Positions 1 through 9,695 are shown, counted from the first letter of the stretch. The stretch is DNA of 64,000 nt from Methylococcaceae bacterium (GCA_030627205.1 DAOUSN010000001.1:39466-103465), one strand, 5' to 3'. Translations and numbers: made by a program. The notes: a model not told the origin generated them from the letters alone.

Positions 1-39
1 CAGGCTGTGGTTTTAATTGAGTCATTATCTCTTGTCTGA
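1..39 (+). CDS. ispF: IspF C-terminal end (partial)
   Basis: The first 39 bases read in frame as QAVVLIESLSLV followed by TGA. This resembles the C-terminal end of 2-C-methyl-D-erythritol 2,4-cyclodiphosphate synthase, which in gammaproteobacteria often ends in a run like AVVLIE. IspF catalyses the cyclisation step of the MEP isoprenoid pathway in the cytoplasm. The gene order ispD-ispF-truD is common in this class, and the following gene is truD, which supports the call. Only twelve residues are visible, so the identification rests mainly on context. It would overlap the proposed truD start by 23 bases. Confidence 0.5.
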   Translation, partial: QAVVLIESLSLV

Positions 40-1039
40 ATTAATTACTCTCCCTCAATGGGCCTGGGCTTATGGTTCACCCAGCGCAACAGGAAATATA
101 AAAACCCAAGCTAATGATTTTATTGTTGAAGAACAATTACCTTTTCAAGCTGATGGTTTAGGGGAACATGTTTTTATACAAATTCAAAAACAAGGGGAAA
201 ATACCGATTACGTTGCCAGAGCTTTAGCGCGTATTGCTCAGGTTAGGCAGCGTGATATAGGCATCGCAGGACTCAAAGATCGTCATGCCCTCACAACACA
301 ATGGTTTAGTGTTTGGCTTCCTGGAAAAGTCGATCCTGATTGGTCTGAAATTGAAACAGAGGCGATTAAAGTCTTACAAAGTATCCGTCATAGTCGAAAA
401 CTTAAACGGGGCGTTTTAGTAGGTAATCAATTTCATTTATTAATCCGTGATTTTTCAGGGGATCAAGTAAAGTGTGAACACCAACTTGAACAAATAAAAA
501 CTCAAGGATTCCCTAATTATTTTGGTGAACAACGGTTTGGGGTACAAGGACAAAATATTAATACTGCTTTAGCTTTATTTACAGGCACTCGAAAAATTAA
601 ACGTCCCCAACGAGGTATTTATTTATCGGCTGCCCGTGCTTATTTATTTAATCATATTCTCAGTCATCGTATTAAACAAATGACATGGAATCAAGTAATT
701 GAGAATGATATTTTAATGTTTTCCGATTCAAAAAGTTTTTTTAAAGCAGAAAAAATTGATGATGAATTATTACAGCGTGTCAATAATGGCATTCTTCATC
801 CAACGGGGTGTTTATATGGTCAAGGTGAAATTCTAACTGATGAAAGGGTTATTATAGAAAAATATAATGACCTAATGACAGGTTTAATTAAGTTTGACCT
901 AAAAAGTGATCGTCGAGTTTTACGGGTTATTCCTCAAAATTTACAGTGGCAATTTTCAAAGCAACAGTTACACTTAAGTTTCTTTTTACCCTCAGGAAGT
1001 TATGCAACTGCTTTGTTAAGGGAAATTATTAATTTTTAA
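17..1039 (+). CDS. truD: tRNA pseudouridine(13) synthase TruD
   Basis: TruD converts uridine 13 of tRNA-Glu to pseudouridine in the cytoplasm. The N-terminal half holds the family signature ending in GLKDRHA, with the catalytic aspartate at residue 88 in this numbering. The stretches NYFGEQRFG and LSAARAYLFN and the final PSGSYATALLREIIN also match the family. The length of 340 residues is normal. The start is uncertain: TTG at 17 overlaps the upstream ispF end by 23 bases, and an in-frame TTG at 32 gives a protein closer in length to known TruD N-termini. uppP follows after 11 bases, so the two are probably co-transcribed. Confidence 0.95.
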   Translation: MSHYLLSELITLPQWAWAYGSPSATGNIKTQANDFIVEEQLPFQADGLGEHVFIQIQKQGENTDYVARALARIAQVRQRDIGIAGLKDRHALTTQWFSVWLPGKVDPDWSEIETEAIKVLQSIRHSRKLKRGVLVGNQFHLLIRDFSGDQVKCEHQLEQIKTQGFPNYFGEQRFGVQGQNINTALALFTGTRKIKRPQRGIYLSAARAYLFNHILSHRIKQMTWNQVIENDILMFSDSKSFFKAEKIDDELLQRVNNGILHPTGCLYGQGEILTDERVIIEKYNDLMTGLIKFDLKSDRRVLRVIPQNLQWQFSKQQLHLSFFLPSGSYATALLREIINF

Positions 1040-1050
1040 GTGAGACTTCT

Positions 1051-1866
1051 ATGGATATTATACAAGCAATTGCTTTAGCAATTTTACAAGGATTGACTGA
1101 ATTCTTACCCATTTCAAGTTCCGCCCATTTAATGTTATTACCCATATTAATGGGCTGGGAAGATCAAGGACTTGCCTTTGATGTTGCGGTACATATTGGT
1201 ACATTAACCGCAGTCGTTGTTTTTTATCGTCATGATTTATTACAAATAACCAAAGCATGGGGCGGCTCTCTTATGGGTCAAGGTCTAAATGATGATGCCA
1301 GAGTTGCATGGTATGTGTTATTAGGAACAATTCCCGTGGGGTTAGTTGGAATATCTTTATCAGATAACGCAGAAACAATGTTGCGCTCCCCCATTGTTGT
1401 TGCCATAGCAACGATTGTATTTGCGATATTACTCTGGATTGCAGAAAAAAAAGCGACGGAAAAACGGGATACGATTACCTTATTAGATGCTATTTTAATA
1501 GGATTATTTCAGGCAGTCGCGCTTATTCCAGGAACATCACGCTCAGGAATCACTATTACCGCAGGTTTATTAACGGGATTAAAACGCGAACAAGCAGCAC
1601 GATTTTCATTTTTACTTTCTATTCCAGTTATTTCATTAGCAGGAATGCTTAAATCATGGGAATTATATCAAACTACAGAGCCTGTTAACTGGGGATTTAT
1701 GGCACTGGGTGCAGCTTTATCTGGCTTAGTTGCTTATTTTAGTATTGGTTGGTTTTTGAAGTTTTTAAATAAGGTTGGGATGTTACCTTTTGTCTATTAT
1801 CGTTTTGCATTGGGTATTTTTTTATTATGGTTATGTAAGGATTTAATCCCTTTTCCTGTCATTTAA
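1051..1866 (+). CDS. uppP: Undecaprenyl-diphosphate phosphatase UppP (BacA family)
   Basis: This integral inner-membrane enzyme removes a phosphate from undecaprenyl diphosphate to recycle the lipid carrier of peptidoglycan and surface glycans. Both active-site motifs are present: LTEFLPISSSAH around residues 15-26, with the conserved Glu17, and PGTSRSG at 160-166, with the conserved Arg164. Several hydrophobic segments fill the rest, as expected for the fold. At 271 residues it has the usual length. The ATG follows the truD stop closely and the ribosome binding site is weak, which suggests translation from a truD-uppP transcript. Confidence 0.97.
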   Translation: MDIIQAIALAILQGLTEFLPISSSAHLMLLPILMGWEDQGLAFDVAVHIGTLTAVVVFYRHDLLQITKAWGGSLMGQGLNDDARVAWYVLLGTIPVGLVGISLSDNAETMLRSPIVVAIATIVFAILLWIAEKKATEKRDTITLLDAILIGLFQAVALIPGTSRSGITITAGLLTGLKREQAARFSFLLSIPVISLAGMLKSWELYQTTEPVNWGFMALGAALSGLVAYFSIGWFLKFLNKVGMLPFVYYRFALGIFLLWLCKDLIPFPVI

Positions 1867-1923
1867 CGACACTATAAATGATAGTATGTATGGAATACAT
1901 AATTAACATTCAGCAGGTAATTC

Positions 1924-3558
1924 ATGAGTAATACCAAATTCAGGGGTATTCCCGAAAATAATAATTTTGAAATCCCCTTCAAACTCGAAAAAAAACCATT
2001 ACTTGACTGGTTAAATACACTATCAAGAGCTGATAGTAAAGTTGCCTGCCTACAGCTTTTACGGCTATTACAAACGCTAAATGAAGCCAATATCAGTTCT
2101 AAAAAACGAATTATTTTTTTAACCCTTATTGCAGAGTACTTAAAAAGCTATATTAACCATCTTGAAGGGGTTTGTTGGGACGTAGGATTCCCTTTGACAA
2201 TAGATGAAAGAGTTTACGCAGAAGCCGTGACTTGGAATTATTTATTGTTAAGCCAAGGTTTTTTTATTGCCGCAGAAGATACCATTGCAAAACAAGATGC
2301 CGCCTTTGCATTAGCCATTGCATTACAGGCAAAAAGACAAGCACAGTTACATATTGCAGCGGTTTATTCACTCCCTACCGATGGTTTTTGGAAAGAAATC
2401 TATCAAATATTTATGGTCGCAGAAAAGAGAAGTCTCTTAGATATTAAAGTAAAAAAGCTTAAAGATATTACTATTGCCACTATTTTTAAAAAAATATTTA
2501 TATTTCATACTTGTGATACCAATCAATTTCGCGCCAGAGATATGCAGACTATTTTTTATTTTTTAGATAATGTTTGTGAGAATGTATTAATTCAGCAAAA
2601 GGATGATAAGGAGCTTACTTTATTTTCATTTGATTTAGAAAGTGATATTCCTCCTATTCAACAAAATAATAAAATCATTACATCAACTAGTCTTCGTTAT
2701 TTTTCTCCTGTTATTGTTGCTCATGAAATTTACAATATCCTTAAACAGGGAGACGCTTGGAATGGCACAATAAAGTCAATTAATACCACGTTATTTTTAC
2801 GTGTTATAAAAACTTTAGGTTTAGGACAAAAAAGAAAATATACCCGTATAGATGATGGGCATCAAGTATTAGGGGTAATTGGTTTTGATGATATTGTTAG
2901 TTTTTTACGTAAAAATAAAGCACCATCTCCTAATCTTACTCAAGAAAAAAATGAAAATCAAAAGATAACAAGAGGTTCAGAAAAATTAAAACTTTATATT
3001 AAAAATAAGAGTTCAACTGAACATGATGATAAAGAACCAATTGAAAATACATTAACAGATACTCTTTGGCAAGTCCCAACATTAATTGATACGAGTGATA
3101 AAGAAATTAATGTTAAAGAAATACATATTTTTGATAGTTCTGCTAAAGGTTATTCTGTTTATTGGAATGATTCTAATACCAAAATAAAAGCAAAAATAGG
3201 TGATGTATTTGGTATTATTTCTAGGGATGAAAAACGTTTAGAAATCGCACTTATTAGGAGAATTTCAATGAGTGGCGGTGATAACTTTAGATTTGGAGCA
3301 GAGGTTATTGGCTTTGAATCAGAAGTGGTTTATATTTGTCATCCTGAGGATAAAGAACGTTATATTTGGGCTATTTTTATTCCAGGAATTAAAGCATTAG
3401 GTCAGGCTGATACGCTTATTTTTTCAATTGGAAGTTTCAAAGCAGGTGATCAAATTTATATTTATAAAGGTAAGCAGGAAACCCAAGGGTTAGTTGTCAA
3501 AGAATTACATTCAACCTCAGGCATCATTTTGGTCGAGCTTGCTTACCCTTTTAAATAA
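1924..3558 (+). CDS. PilZ-like c-di-GMP-binding protein candidate (FimW-like)
   Basis: This 544-residue soluble protein has no signal peptide. Two elements of a PilZ domain are visible but far apart: an RxxxR motif (RKYTR, residues 304-308) and a DxSxxG motif (DSSAKG, 404-409). A lysine- and asparagine-rich linker of about 90 residues lies between them. The alpha-helical N-terminal part and the overall layout recall the type IV pilus regulator FimW of Pseudomonas and related uncharacterised proteins. I infer a cytoplasmic c-di-GMP receptor; the FimW link comes from remembered family features and is not certain. Its 3' end overlaps the convergent dctQ by 42 bases. An HD-GYP gene lies 0.7 kb downstream. 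Confidence 0.6.
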   Translation: MSNTKFRGIPENNNFEIPFKLEKKPLLDWLNTLSRADSKVACLQLLRLLQTLNEANISSKKRIIFLTLIAEYLKSYINHLEGVCWDVGFPLTIDERVYAEAVTWNYLLLSQGFFIAAEDTIAKQDAAFALAIALQAKRQAQLHIAAVYSLPTDGFWKEIYQIFMVAEKRSLLDIKVKKLKDITIATIFKKIFIFHTCDTNQFRARDMQTIFYFLDNVCENVLIQQKDDKELTLFSFDLESDIPPIQQNNKIITSTSLRYFSPVIVAHEIYNILKQGDAWNGTIKSINTTLFLRVIKTLGLGQKRKYTRIDDGHQVLGVIGFDDIVSFLRKNKAPSPNLTQEKNENQKITRGSEKLKLYIKNKSSTEHDDKEPIENTLTDTLWQVPTLIDTSDKEINVKEIHIFDSSAKGYSVYWNDSNTKIKAKIGDVFGIISRDEKRLEIALIRRISMSGGDNFRFGAEVIGFESEVVYICHPEDKERYIWAIFIPGIKALGQADTLIFSIGSFKAGDQIYIYKGKQETQGLVVKELHSTSGIILVELAYPFK

Positions 3559-4029
3559 TGAATCAATAGCGGTTAATAAGTAGCGACAACCGATAAGCAT
3601 AAAAGCAACAGGAATAATTATTTCGCATAACCAACTGGGAATTATTGCAAAAGCGATGCTCCCTTGCTGATACTCAGAATAAATAAATAAGCTACTATGA
3701 TAACTAATAATAAAACAAATAATTGAACTGAACAAATTATTAAAACATTTTAACCGGTGTTGCATTGGTTTTGATAGTCTATTTATTAGCGCGTCAATTG
3801 CTAAATGCTTATGATCGCGGCTGGCTAACATTGCTCCTAATAAGGCTAACCATAAAACGGTAATACGAATATAAGACTCCGCCCATAAAAGTCCTGAATC
3901 GAATAAGTTTCGCATAATAATTTGTATCGTAGCAATCACTATCATTGACAGTAAAAGTCCGATAGTAATTCCCACTTCGGTTTTTAACAAAATTTGGTGT
4001 ACTTTAAATGACCAGTTAAATAATTGCAT
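3517..4029 (-). CDS. TRAP transporter small permease (DctQ family)
   Basis: The protein has 170 residues and four hydrophobic segments, near 18-40, 53-72, 92-115 and 129-150. The family hallmark HKHLAIDAL at 73-81 sits in the loop after the second segment. DctQ proteins are the small membrane subunit of TRAP transporters, which import organic acids using a sodium gradient and a periplasmic binding protein. Neither a large permease nor a DctP gene is adjacent; the only large TRAP subunit in the window lies about 41 kb away on the same strand. The substrate cannot be told. The gene is divergent from the HD-GYP gene across 236 bases. Confidence 0.85.
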   Translation of the reverse strand: MQLFNWSFKVHQILLKTEVGITIGLLLSMIVIATIQIIMRNLFDSGLLWAESYIRITVLWLALLGAMLASRDHKHLAIDALINRLSKPMQHRLKCFNNLFSSIICFIISYHSSLFIYSEYQQGSIAFAIIPSWLCEIIIPVAFMLIGCRYLLTAIDSLFKRVSKLDQNDA

Positions 4030-4265
4030 AGTTTAGATAAAATTAAGTTACTTATTTCCTACTTCACTGTTATCCTAACATTTTTTACTTTTAAATGTTT
4101 TTTTTGACCACTCTTTAAAATTTCAATTATTATTGAAATTTAGGGTTAACTAAATTATCAAAGCAGTTTCAAATACGGTTTTCGGAATTATGAACACCAA
4201 GCTGTCAAATATCTGATCTACCATTATCTAATATAATATTCTTTTTATAGAAATAAGGTTTAACA

Positions 4266-5561
4266 ATGAGTAAGTCTAACTACGATATAAGCGTTCAGGT
4301 TTCAACGTTAATTATAGGGATGTATATTGCTAGACTTGATAAAGACTGGCAAGAATCTTCATTTTCATTTCAGGGTTTTTTAATTGAAAATAAAGCACAA
4401 ATTAAAACCTTACAGAAAGAATGTGATTATATTTATGTTGATATTAATAAAAGTTCAGCAACAGTACAACGTCAATTAAAGCCGAAATCAACGCCTAAAC
4501 CCACATCTTTTTTTAATAAATTAAAAAATAAAATAATAAATACTCAAACCACACATGCTTATGAAAAAACCAATAAGCTCAAGGATATTATTGAGCTTAG
4601 AGTTTCGACTAAAACGATTACTCCTCCTAAAAGAGAATTATCTTTTGATAAGGAAATTAATAATGCAAAAAAGGTAGTTTCTATTAATAGGCATTTAATT
4701 CAAGACTTTATGTCTCATGTAAAAAAAGGCGGAACAATTGATCTTTTAGTAGCTGAGGATGGAGTTCAGCAATGTATTAATAGTGTATTACGTTCACCAG
4801 ATACTGTTTTATTAATGTCACAGTTACAAAGTAAACATCAATCTATTTGGCAGCATAGTATGAATGTTTCTGTACTCGCTATTAATCTTGGACGTTATCT
4901 TAACTTAGAAGAAAAAGAGTTAATAACTCTAGGTTTGTGTGGAATGCTGCATGATATAGGTAAACTAATGATTTCTAAAGATTTAATTTCTATAGCAGAA
5001 AATAAGCAAGATTTTATTAATTCACATACTGTTTTAGGACGGGATATTCTACAAAGGTGTTCTGGGAGTTTAGCAAAAATCGTAGCAGAAGTCGCCTACA
5101 CTCACCATGAACGCTTAGATGGAAAAGGGTTTCCACAAAGACTTACCGCTGAACAAATATCTCCTTATGCAAAAATGATTGCCATAATCGCACTATATGA
5201 TAGCTTAACAATTGACACAAATAAGACAAAAGGTTTAACCCATTATGAGGCAATTTCACAAATATTATCTAAAGTAGAAACACACTTTGATAGAACACTT
5301 GTTGATAGTTTTAACCAATGTATTGGTACTTATCCTGTAGGTTGTATCGTAGAAATGAATACAGGTGAAGTTGCAATGGTAGTTGAATCACATGATGAGC
5401 ATAGGCTAAGACCTAAAATTATATTATTAACAACGGTTGATAAAAAACCTCGACCTAAAAAAATAATAAATTTAGCAGAGTCTAATAATATTTTAAGTGA
5501 GGCTAGTCACTATACAATTCGTAGTATTATTCGTAAAGATCTTTACCCAATTAATATTTAA
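4266..5561 (+). CDS. HD-GYP domain protein with DUF3391-like N-terminus
   Basis: HD-GYP proteins are phosphodiesterases that degrade cyclic di-GMP. The C-terminal half (about 180-380) shows the expected ligands: His197 in QHSMN, the HD pair at 229-230 in LHDIGK, His254 in SHTVLG, and HH at 280-281 in THHERLDGKGFP. The GYP signature is GFP here, a conservative change. The first 120 residues look like DUF3391, the usual N-terminal partner, and are linked through a lysine-rich stretch. No membrane segment is seen, so it is probably cytoplasmic. The intergenic region upstream has a perfect TATAAT at 4232-4237 but no convincing -35. Confidence 0.93.
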   Translation: MSKSNYDISVQVSTLIIGMYIARLDKDWQESSFSFQGFLIENKAQIKTLQKECDYIYVDINKSSATVQRQLKPKSTPKPTSFFNKLKNKIINTQTTHAYEKTNKLKDIIELRVSTKTITPPKRELSFDKEINNAKKVVSINRHLIQDFMSHVKKGGTIDLLVAEDGVQQCINSVLRSPDTVLLMSQLQSKHQSIWQHSMNVSVLAINLGRYLNLEEKELITLGLCGMLHDIGKLMISKDLISIAENKQDFINSHTVLGRDILQRCSGSLAKIVAEVAYTHHERLDGKGFPQRLTAEQISPYAKMIAIIALYDSLTIDTNKTKGLTHYEAISQILSKVETHFDRTLVDSFNQCIGTYPVGCIVEMNTGEVAMVVESHDEHRLRPKIILLTTVDKKPRPKKIINLAESNNILSEASHYTIRSIIRKDLYPINI

Positions 5562-5643
5562 TCATGTTATCAACTTAATTAACAAATGTACTCATAATTG
5601 ATTTTATAGATTTCCAGTCCTAAAGTAGCTACCAATTATTTAA

Positions 5644-5672
5644 CCCTATTTCTTAACTTTGGCTAAGAAGGG
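5644..5672. terminator. Candidate hairpin between convergent genes
   Basis: The HD-GYP gene and pstA converge here. A stem pairs TTCTTAAC with GCTAAGAA around a TTTG loop with one mismatch, and CCC/GGG can pair outside it across a three-base bulge. A competing longer-range pairing of GGGATAA (5670-5676) with TTATCCC (5715-5721) is also possible. No strong U-tract follows on either strand, so termination is inferred from position. Confidence 0.35.
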
Positions 5673-5722
5673 ATAAGTTTAAAGAAACAGAATCGCATGT
5701 TAAGACCATTTGTTTTATCCCT

Positions 5723-7378
5723 CTAATGCTCTAATGCTCGATATTTTTCACGTAAATTATTACGAATATTAATCGCAAACATATTTAACCCAATAATCAC
5801 AACCACTAATAATAACGAGGTCGCATAAACTAAAGGACGGGCGGCTTCAACATTTGGGCTTTGAAAACCTACATCATAAATATGAAATCCTAAGTGCATA
5901 AATTTACGTTCTAAATGCAAATAAGGAAAATTACCATCTAAGGGTAAGGTTGGGGCTAATTTTACTACGCCGACTAACATTAAGGGGGCAACTTCACCTG
6001 CCGCTCGTGCGACTGCTAAAATTAATCCTGTCATCATTGCTGGACTTGCCATCGGTAAAATTGTTCGCCATAAAGTTTCAGCTTTAGTCGCTCCTAGAGC
6101 TAAACTACCTTCTCGAATAGATTTAGGAATGCGTGATAAGCCTTCTTCCGTAGAAACAATAACGACCGGCAAAGTGAGTAAGGCAAGCGTTAATGAAGCC
6201 CACATTAACCCTGGTGTTCCAAATACAGGGGCTGGTGCTGATTCTGGATAAAATAATTCATCAATATTTCCCCCTAAAATATAAACAAAAAAACCAAGTC
6301 CAAAAATTCCATAAACAATAGAGGGAACGCCAGATAAATTATTAACTGCAATCCGAATTAAACGGGTGGTAAACCCTTGTTTAGCATATTCGCGTAAATA
6401 GACTGCGGCAATAACACCAAAGGGCGTTACGATAACCGCCATTAACATCACCATCATTATCGTGCCAAAAATAGCAGGAAAAATACCGCCTTCGGTATTA
6501 GCTTCTCGGGGTTCTTCAACGATAAACTCAATAAACTTTTCCCCATAATGCCAGATTTTAGCCACCATGCTCATTGCATTAGGTTGATAAATACGAACGC
6601 ATTTTTCTAAAGAAATTTCAAGTTCTTGTCCATTGGCAGATTTAACAATTAAGCTATCCATTTCGATTTGATGGTAAAGTTTAGCTAGTTGTTGCTGTAA
6701 TACTTTATAATCGGCATCATACTGTTTTTTTTGTTCAAGAATTTCTTCCTCAGCCGCTTTATCCCATTGTTTATCTATTTCTAATCGCCGCTGTTTTAAT
6801 CGTAATCTTTCTAAGCCATAATTTATTTTTCCCACTTCCCCATTTTGTAAGTCTTTAATAGTTTCAAAAATTTCTAAGACTTTTTCTAATCGTGGCTGTA
6901 GTGCAGACCATGCTTTTTCTTCGGTTGCAATAACTTTACCTTCTGACTTTAGCGCAACTAAATAACCGTAAAAATTCCCCCATTCACGTCGTTCAATGAC
7001 AATGGCGTGTGCAGGAGATTGCTCCGCTTTTATCTTATGGGCATCTATCCAACGAAAATCTATGCCTGTTAAATCACGATTCCCCACTTTTAATAGATGC
7101 TGAACTAAATGATCAGCTTTTGGATCTAATTTATAATTAGAGGCTCGTGCTTGTCGTGCAGACATGACGGTACTATCAACCAACTCACCCATAATTTTTG
7201 CGGTTTTACCTGAGTCTTGATACTCATATTCAATCACTTCCGCAGGCCAATAATGCCCTAATCCTCTAACCGCAACGAGGAGCAATAAACCGACGACTAA
7301 AATCAGTGAAATACTGACAGCGGCGGCATTCATCCAAATCCACGGTGAACCACTTTTAAACCATTGTTTTATTATCAT
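5723..7378 (-). CDS. pstA: Phosphate ABC transporter permease PstA, long form
   Basis: PstA is one of two inner-membrane permeases of the high-affinity phosphate importer PstSCAB. The last 250 residues carry the transmembrane domain and the EAA loop that contacts the ATPase (SLALGATKAETLW). The N-terminus adds a membrane segment (about 17-39) and roughly 260 extra residues with a charged, coiled-coil-like stretch near 170-235. At 551 residues it is far longer than E. coli PstA (296) but matches the long forms of Pseudomonas and other gammaproteobacteria. Its ATG overlaps the pstC stop as ATGA, so translation is probably coupled. Confidence 0.95.
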   Translation of the reverse strand: MIIKQWFKSGSPWIWMNAAAVSISLILVVGLLLLVAVRGLGHYWPAEVIEYEYQDSGKTAKIMGELVDSTVMSARQARASNYKLDPKADHLVQHLLKVGNRDLTGIDFRWIDAHKIKAEQSPAHAIVIERREWGNFYGYLVALKSEGKVIATEEKAWSALQPRLEKVLEIFETIKDLQNGEVGKINYGLERLRLKQRRLEIDKQWDKAAEEEILEQKKQYDADYKVLQQQLAKLYHQIEMDSLIVKSANGQELEISLEKCVRIYQPNAMSMVAKIWHYGEKFIEFIVEEPREANTEGGIFPAIFGTIMMVMLMAVIVTPFGVIAAVYLREYAKQGFTTRLIRIAVNNLSGVPSIVYGIFGLGFFVYILGGNIDELFYPESAPAPVFGTPGLMWASLTLALLTLPVVIVSTEEGLSRIPKSIREGSLALGATKAETLWRTILPMASPAMMTGLILAVARAAGEVAPLMLVGVVKLAPTLPLDGNFPYLHLERKFMHLGFHIYDVGFQSPNVEAARPLVYATSLLLVVVIIGLNMFAINIRNNLREKYRALEH

Positions 7379-9627
7379 AGGGAACTATATTTTTCACGTA
7401 ATCGTTGACGAATCACTTCAGCAAGCGTATTAAAGACAAAGGTAAATAAAAATAATACCAGTGCGGCTAAAAATAGCACGCGATAATGGGTACTATCTAC
7501 TTCGGCTTCTGGCATTTCTACTGCAATATTAGCGGATAAGGTTCTCATGCCTTCAAAGACACTAAAGTCCATGACGGGGGTGTTTCCTGTTGCCATTAAT
7601 ACAATCATGGTTTCCCCGACTGCTCGACCAAATCCAATCATAATGGCTGAAAATATACCAGGGCTTGCGGTTAATAACACGACTTTAATCATCGTTTGCC
7701 AAGGAGTTGCACCTAATGCTAACGAGCCAATAGTTAAGTGTTTAGGAACACTAAAAATAGCATCCTCAGTAATGGAAAAAATAGTAGGAATAACGGCTAC
7801 TCCCATCGCTATTCCTACGACTAATGAGTTACGTTGATCATAACTAATCCCAAATTCATTACTTAACCAGCCTTGTAAATTGCCTTGAAAAAATAAATTC
7901 TCTACTGGAGTATTTAAGGCGAAGGCCAACCATGAGGCTAATAAAATCACAGGAATTAAAATGATCGCATCCCATCCTTCTGGAATTTTTTGAGATATTT
8001 TTTTCGGTAAATATTGCCAACTATAGGCAAATAACATCACCGAAATAGGGATAACAATGAGTAAGCTTAAAACCCCCACTAAATAACTTTCTATAAAAGG
8101 GGCTAACCATAAGCCTGCTAAGAATCCCAAAATCACGGTGGGTAACGCGCCCATCATTTCTATACTCGGTTTAACGTATCCTCGTAATGAAGCTGACATA
8201 AAATAAGCGGTATAGATTGCCCCCATTAATGATAAGGGGATCGCAACTAGCATGGTATAAAATGAGGCTTTTAAAGTCCCAAAAACTAGGGGCGTTAAAC
8301 TCATTTTAGGTTCAAAATCATTACTAGCGGATGAAGACTGCCAAATATAATCCGCTTTAGGATAACTTTCATACCAAACTTCTTGCCAAAGTGATTGGAA
8401 TGAAATTTCAGGATGTTCATTATCAATATGCCAAACATGAAGCTGTTCGTCCGTTGTTTCTAACATAAAATTGTTAGCACGAGGGGATAAGCTAAGGGCT
8501 ATCGCTAATTGGCTAGCAACTTGTTTTTGTATTAATTCACGCTCAGAAGTTGAATGATAAATCCCGATTTTACCCGTACTATCAACGGTGATAAAGCCTT
8601 TACGTCGTTGTTCCGCTTTAATCTGTATAATGGGATTATCAGAGGCTTTAAAATGGCGAATGTTTTTTAAGGCTGGGCGATTTTGTTCATTACGCACCAT
8701 ACTCCATTGAGATACCGTACCCCCTGAATCTCCAATTAATAAGGATAAATCGCCATTTAAAAACGTTATGCTAGACAGTTTCAATCCTGCTTCGACCACG
8801 TTAAGATGTTGTAGAATAATCGGCTTGTTCTTTTTACTAATATCAAAAAAACTTAAACGTCCACTGCTAGATGCTAAATATAAATTACGATGTTCTTTAT
8901 CTAATAATATTTTGCTAATTTCTATGCCTGAAATCTCTAATGGCGTTGATATTCTTTTAAGTTCTGTTTCTTCATCAAATAAGGATTCTTGTTTTTTAAA
9001 ATTTGTTAAAACAAGATGGTTTGCTGCGGTTTTAACAACGATGGTTGTTTGTTCTTCATCTATTTTAACTGCTAATTGAGTAATCGCTTGCCCTGTATCC
9101 GTTACTATTAAGGGAGATTCTCCTAAAGGATAACTAATAAAGGGGGTAATTAACCGTACATCATTGGGATAAGTTATTTTATACTCATGCTTTGCGATAA
9201 CAACTTGTCCATTATCTAGTCCGTAAGCAACAACGCCTGTAGTAGGACTTCCTTCCGTAAAACTAGTGATTTTAGTTTCTTCAGGAATAACTATTTTTTG
9301 TAGCTTAATAGTTTTACCCGTTGCCATTGAAAAGAAAACAACTACTCCCTGGTCGGTAAAACGTACTCCTACTTCATTTTGCTCTTCATTAGCCAGTAAA
9401 AGTGTTTTTCCAGAGTGTACTTCAGGAATTTGGAAACTTGTAATCGGTTGAATTTCCGCACTTAAAAATAACGGAAACACAACATAAAGCAAATAGAAAA
9501 AGATAAGAACAATAGCACCGATAACTCCTAAACCACCTGCTATTACACCATAGCGTGCAAATCCGTCCTTTATTTGTCGCCATTGTTGATAATAAGCAGA
9601 GGGCTGTTGTAAGTTGGTTTCAGACAT
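7375..9627 (-). CDS. pstC: Phosphate ABC transporter permease PstC, long form
   Basis: This is the second permease of the phosphate importer. One membrane segment (about 30-58) is followed by some 380 soluble residues, presumably periplasmic, with short repeated beta-rich units suggestive of a propeller-like fold. The permease domain starts near residue 445 and contains the EAA loop SLALGATPWQTM and the motif GFGRAVGETM. At 750 residues it is a long PstC; such forms are known in Pseudomonas and related groups, so the extension is not a fusion artefact. The gene follows pstS in the same direction after 68 bases that contain a hairpin. Confidence 0.96.
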   Translation of the reverse strand: MSETNLQQPSAYYQQWRQIKDGFARYGVIAGGLGVIGAIVLIFFYLLYVVFPLFLSAEIQPITSFQIPEVHSGKTLLLANEEQNEVGVRFTDQGVVVFFSMATGKTIKLQKIVIPEETKITSFTEGSPTTGVVAYGLDNGQVVIAKHEYKITYPNDVRLITPFISYPLGESPLIVTDTGQAITQLAVKIDEEQTTIVVKTAANHLVLTNFKKQESLFDEETELKRISTPLEISGIEISKILLDKEHRNLYLASSSGRLSFFDISKKNKPIILQHLNVVEAGLKLSSITFLNGDLSLLIGDSGGTVSQWSMVRNEQNRPALKNIRHFKASDNPIIQIKAEQRRKGFITVDSTGKIGIYHSTSERELIQKQVASQLAIALSLSPRANNFMLETTDEQLHVWHIDNEHPEISFQSLWQEVWYESYPKADYIWQSSSASNDFEPKMSLTPLVFGTLKASFYTMLVAIPLSLMGAIYTAYFMSASLRGYVKPSIEMMGALPTVILGFLAGLWLAPFIESYLVGVLSLLIVIPISVMLFAYSWQYLPKKISQKIPEGWDAIILIPVILLASWLAFALNTPVENLFFQGNLQGWLSNEFGISYDQRNSLVVGIAMGVAVIPTIFSITEDAIFSVPKHLTIGSLALGATPWQTMIKVVLLTASPGIFSAIMIGFGRAVGETMIVLMATGNTPVMDFSVFEGMRTLSANIAVEMPEAEVDSTHYRVLFLAALVLFLFTFVFNTLAEVIRQRLREKYSSL

Positions 9628-9652
9628 AAGGTGAATATGAGTTAGTGGGGTT

Positions 9653-9675
9653 AGAGTTGTTTGTAAGACAACTCT
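9653..9675 (-). other. Intercistronic hairpin between pstS and pstC
   Basis: AGAGTTGT and ACAACTCT form a perfect 8-bp stem around a 7-base loop. It lies just after the pstS stop when read on the minus strand and is not followed by a U-tract in that direction. Such hairpins between a binding-protein gene and its permease gene often stabilise the upstream message or reduce read-through, giving more binding protein than permease. That role is inferred from position. Confidence 0.45.
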
Positions 9676-9695
9676 TTAAGTTTATAAAAGATATA

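Noticed and set aside
7547..9079. Plus-strand open frames inside pstC
   Set aside because: They are antisense shadows of a conserved permease gene and have low-complexity, Ser/Thr-rich translations.
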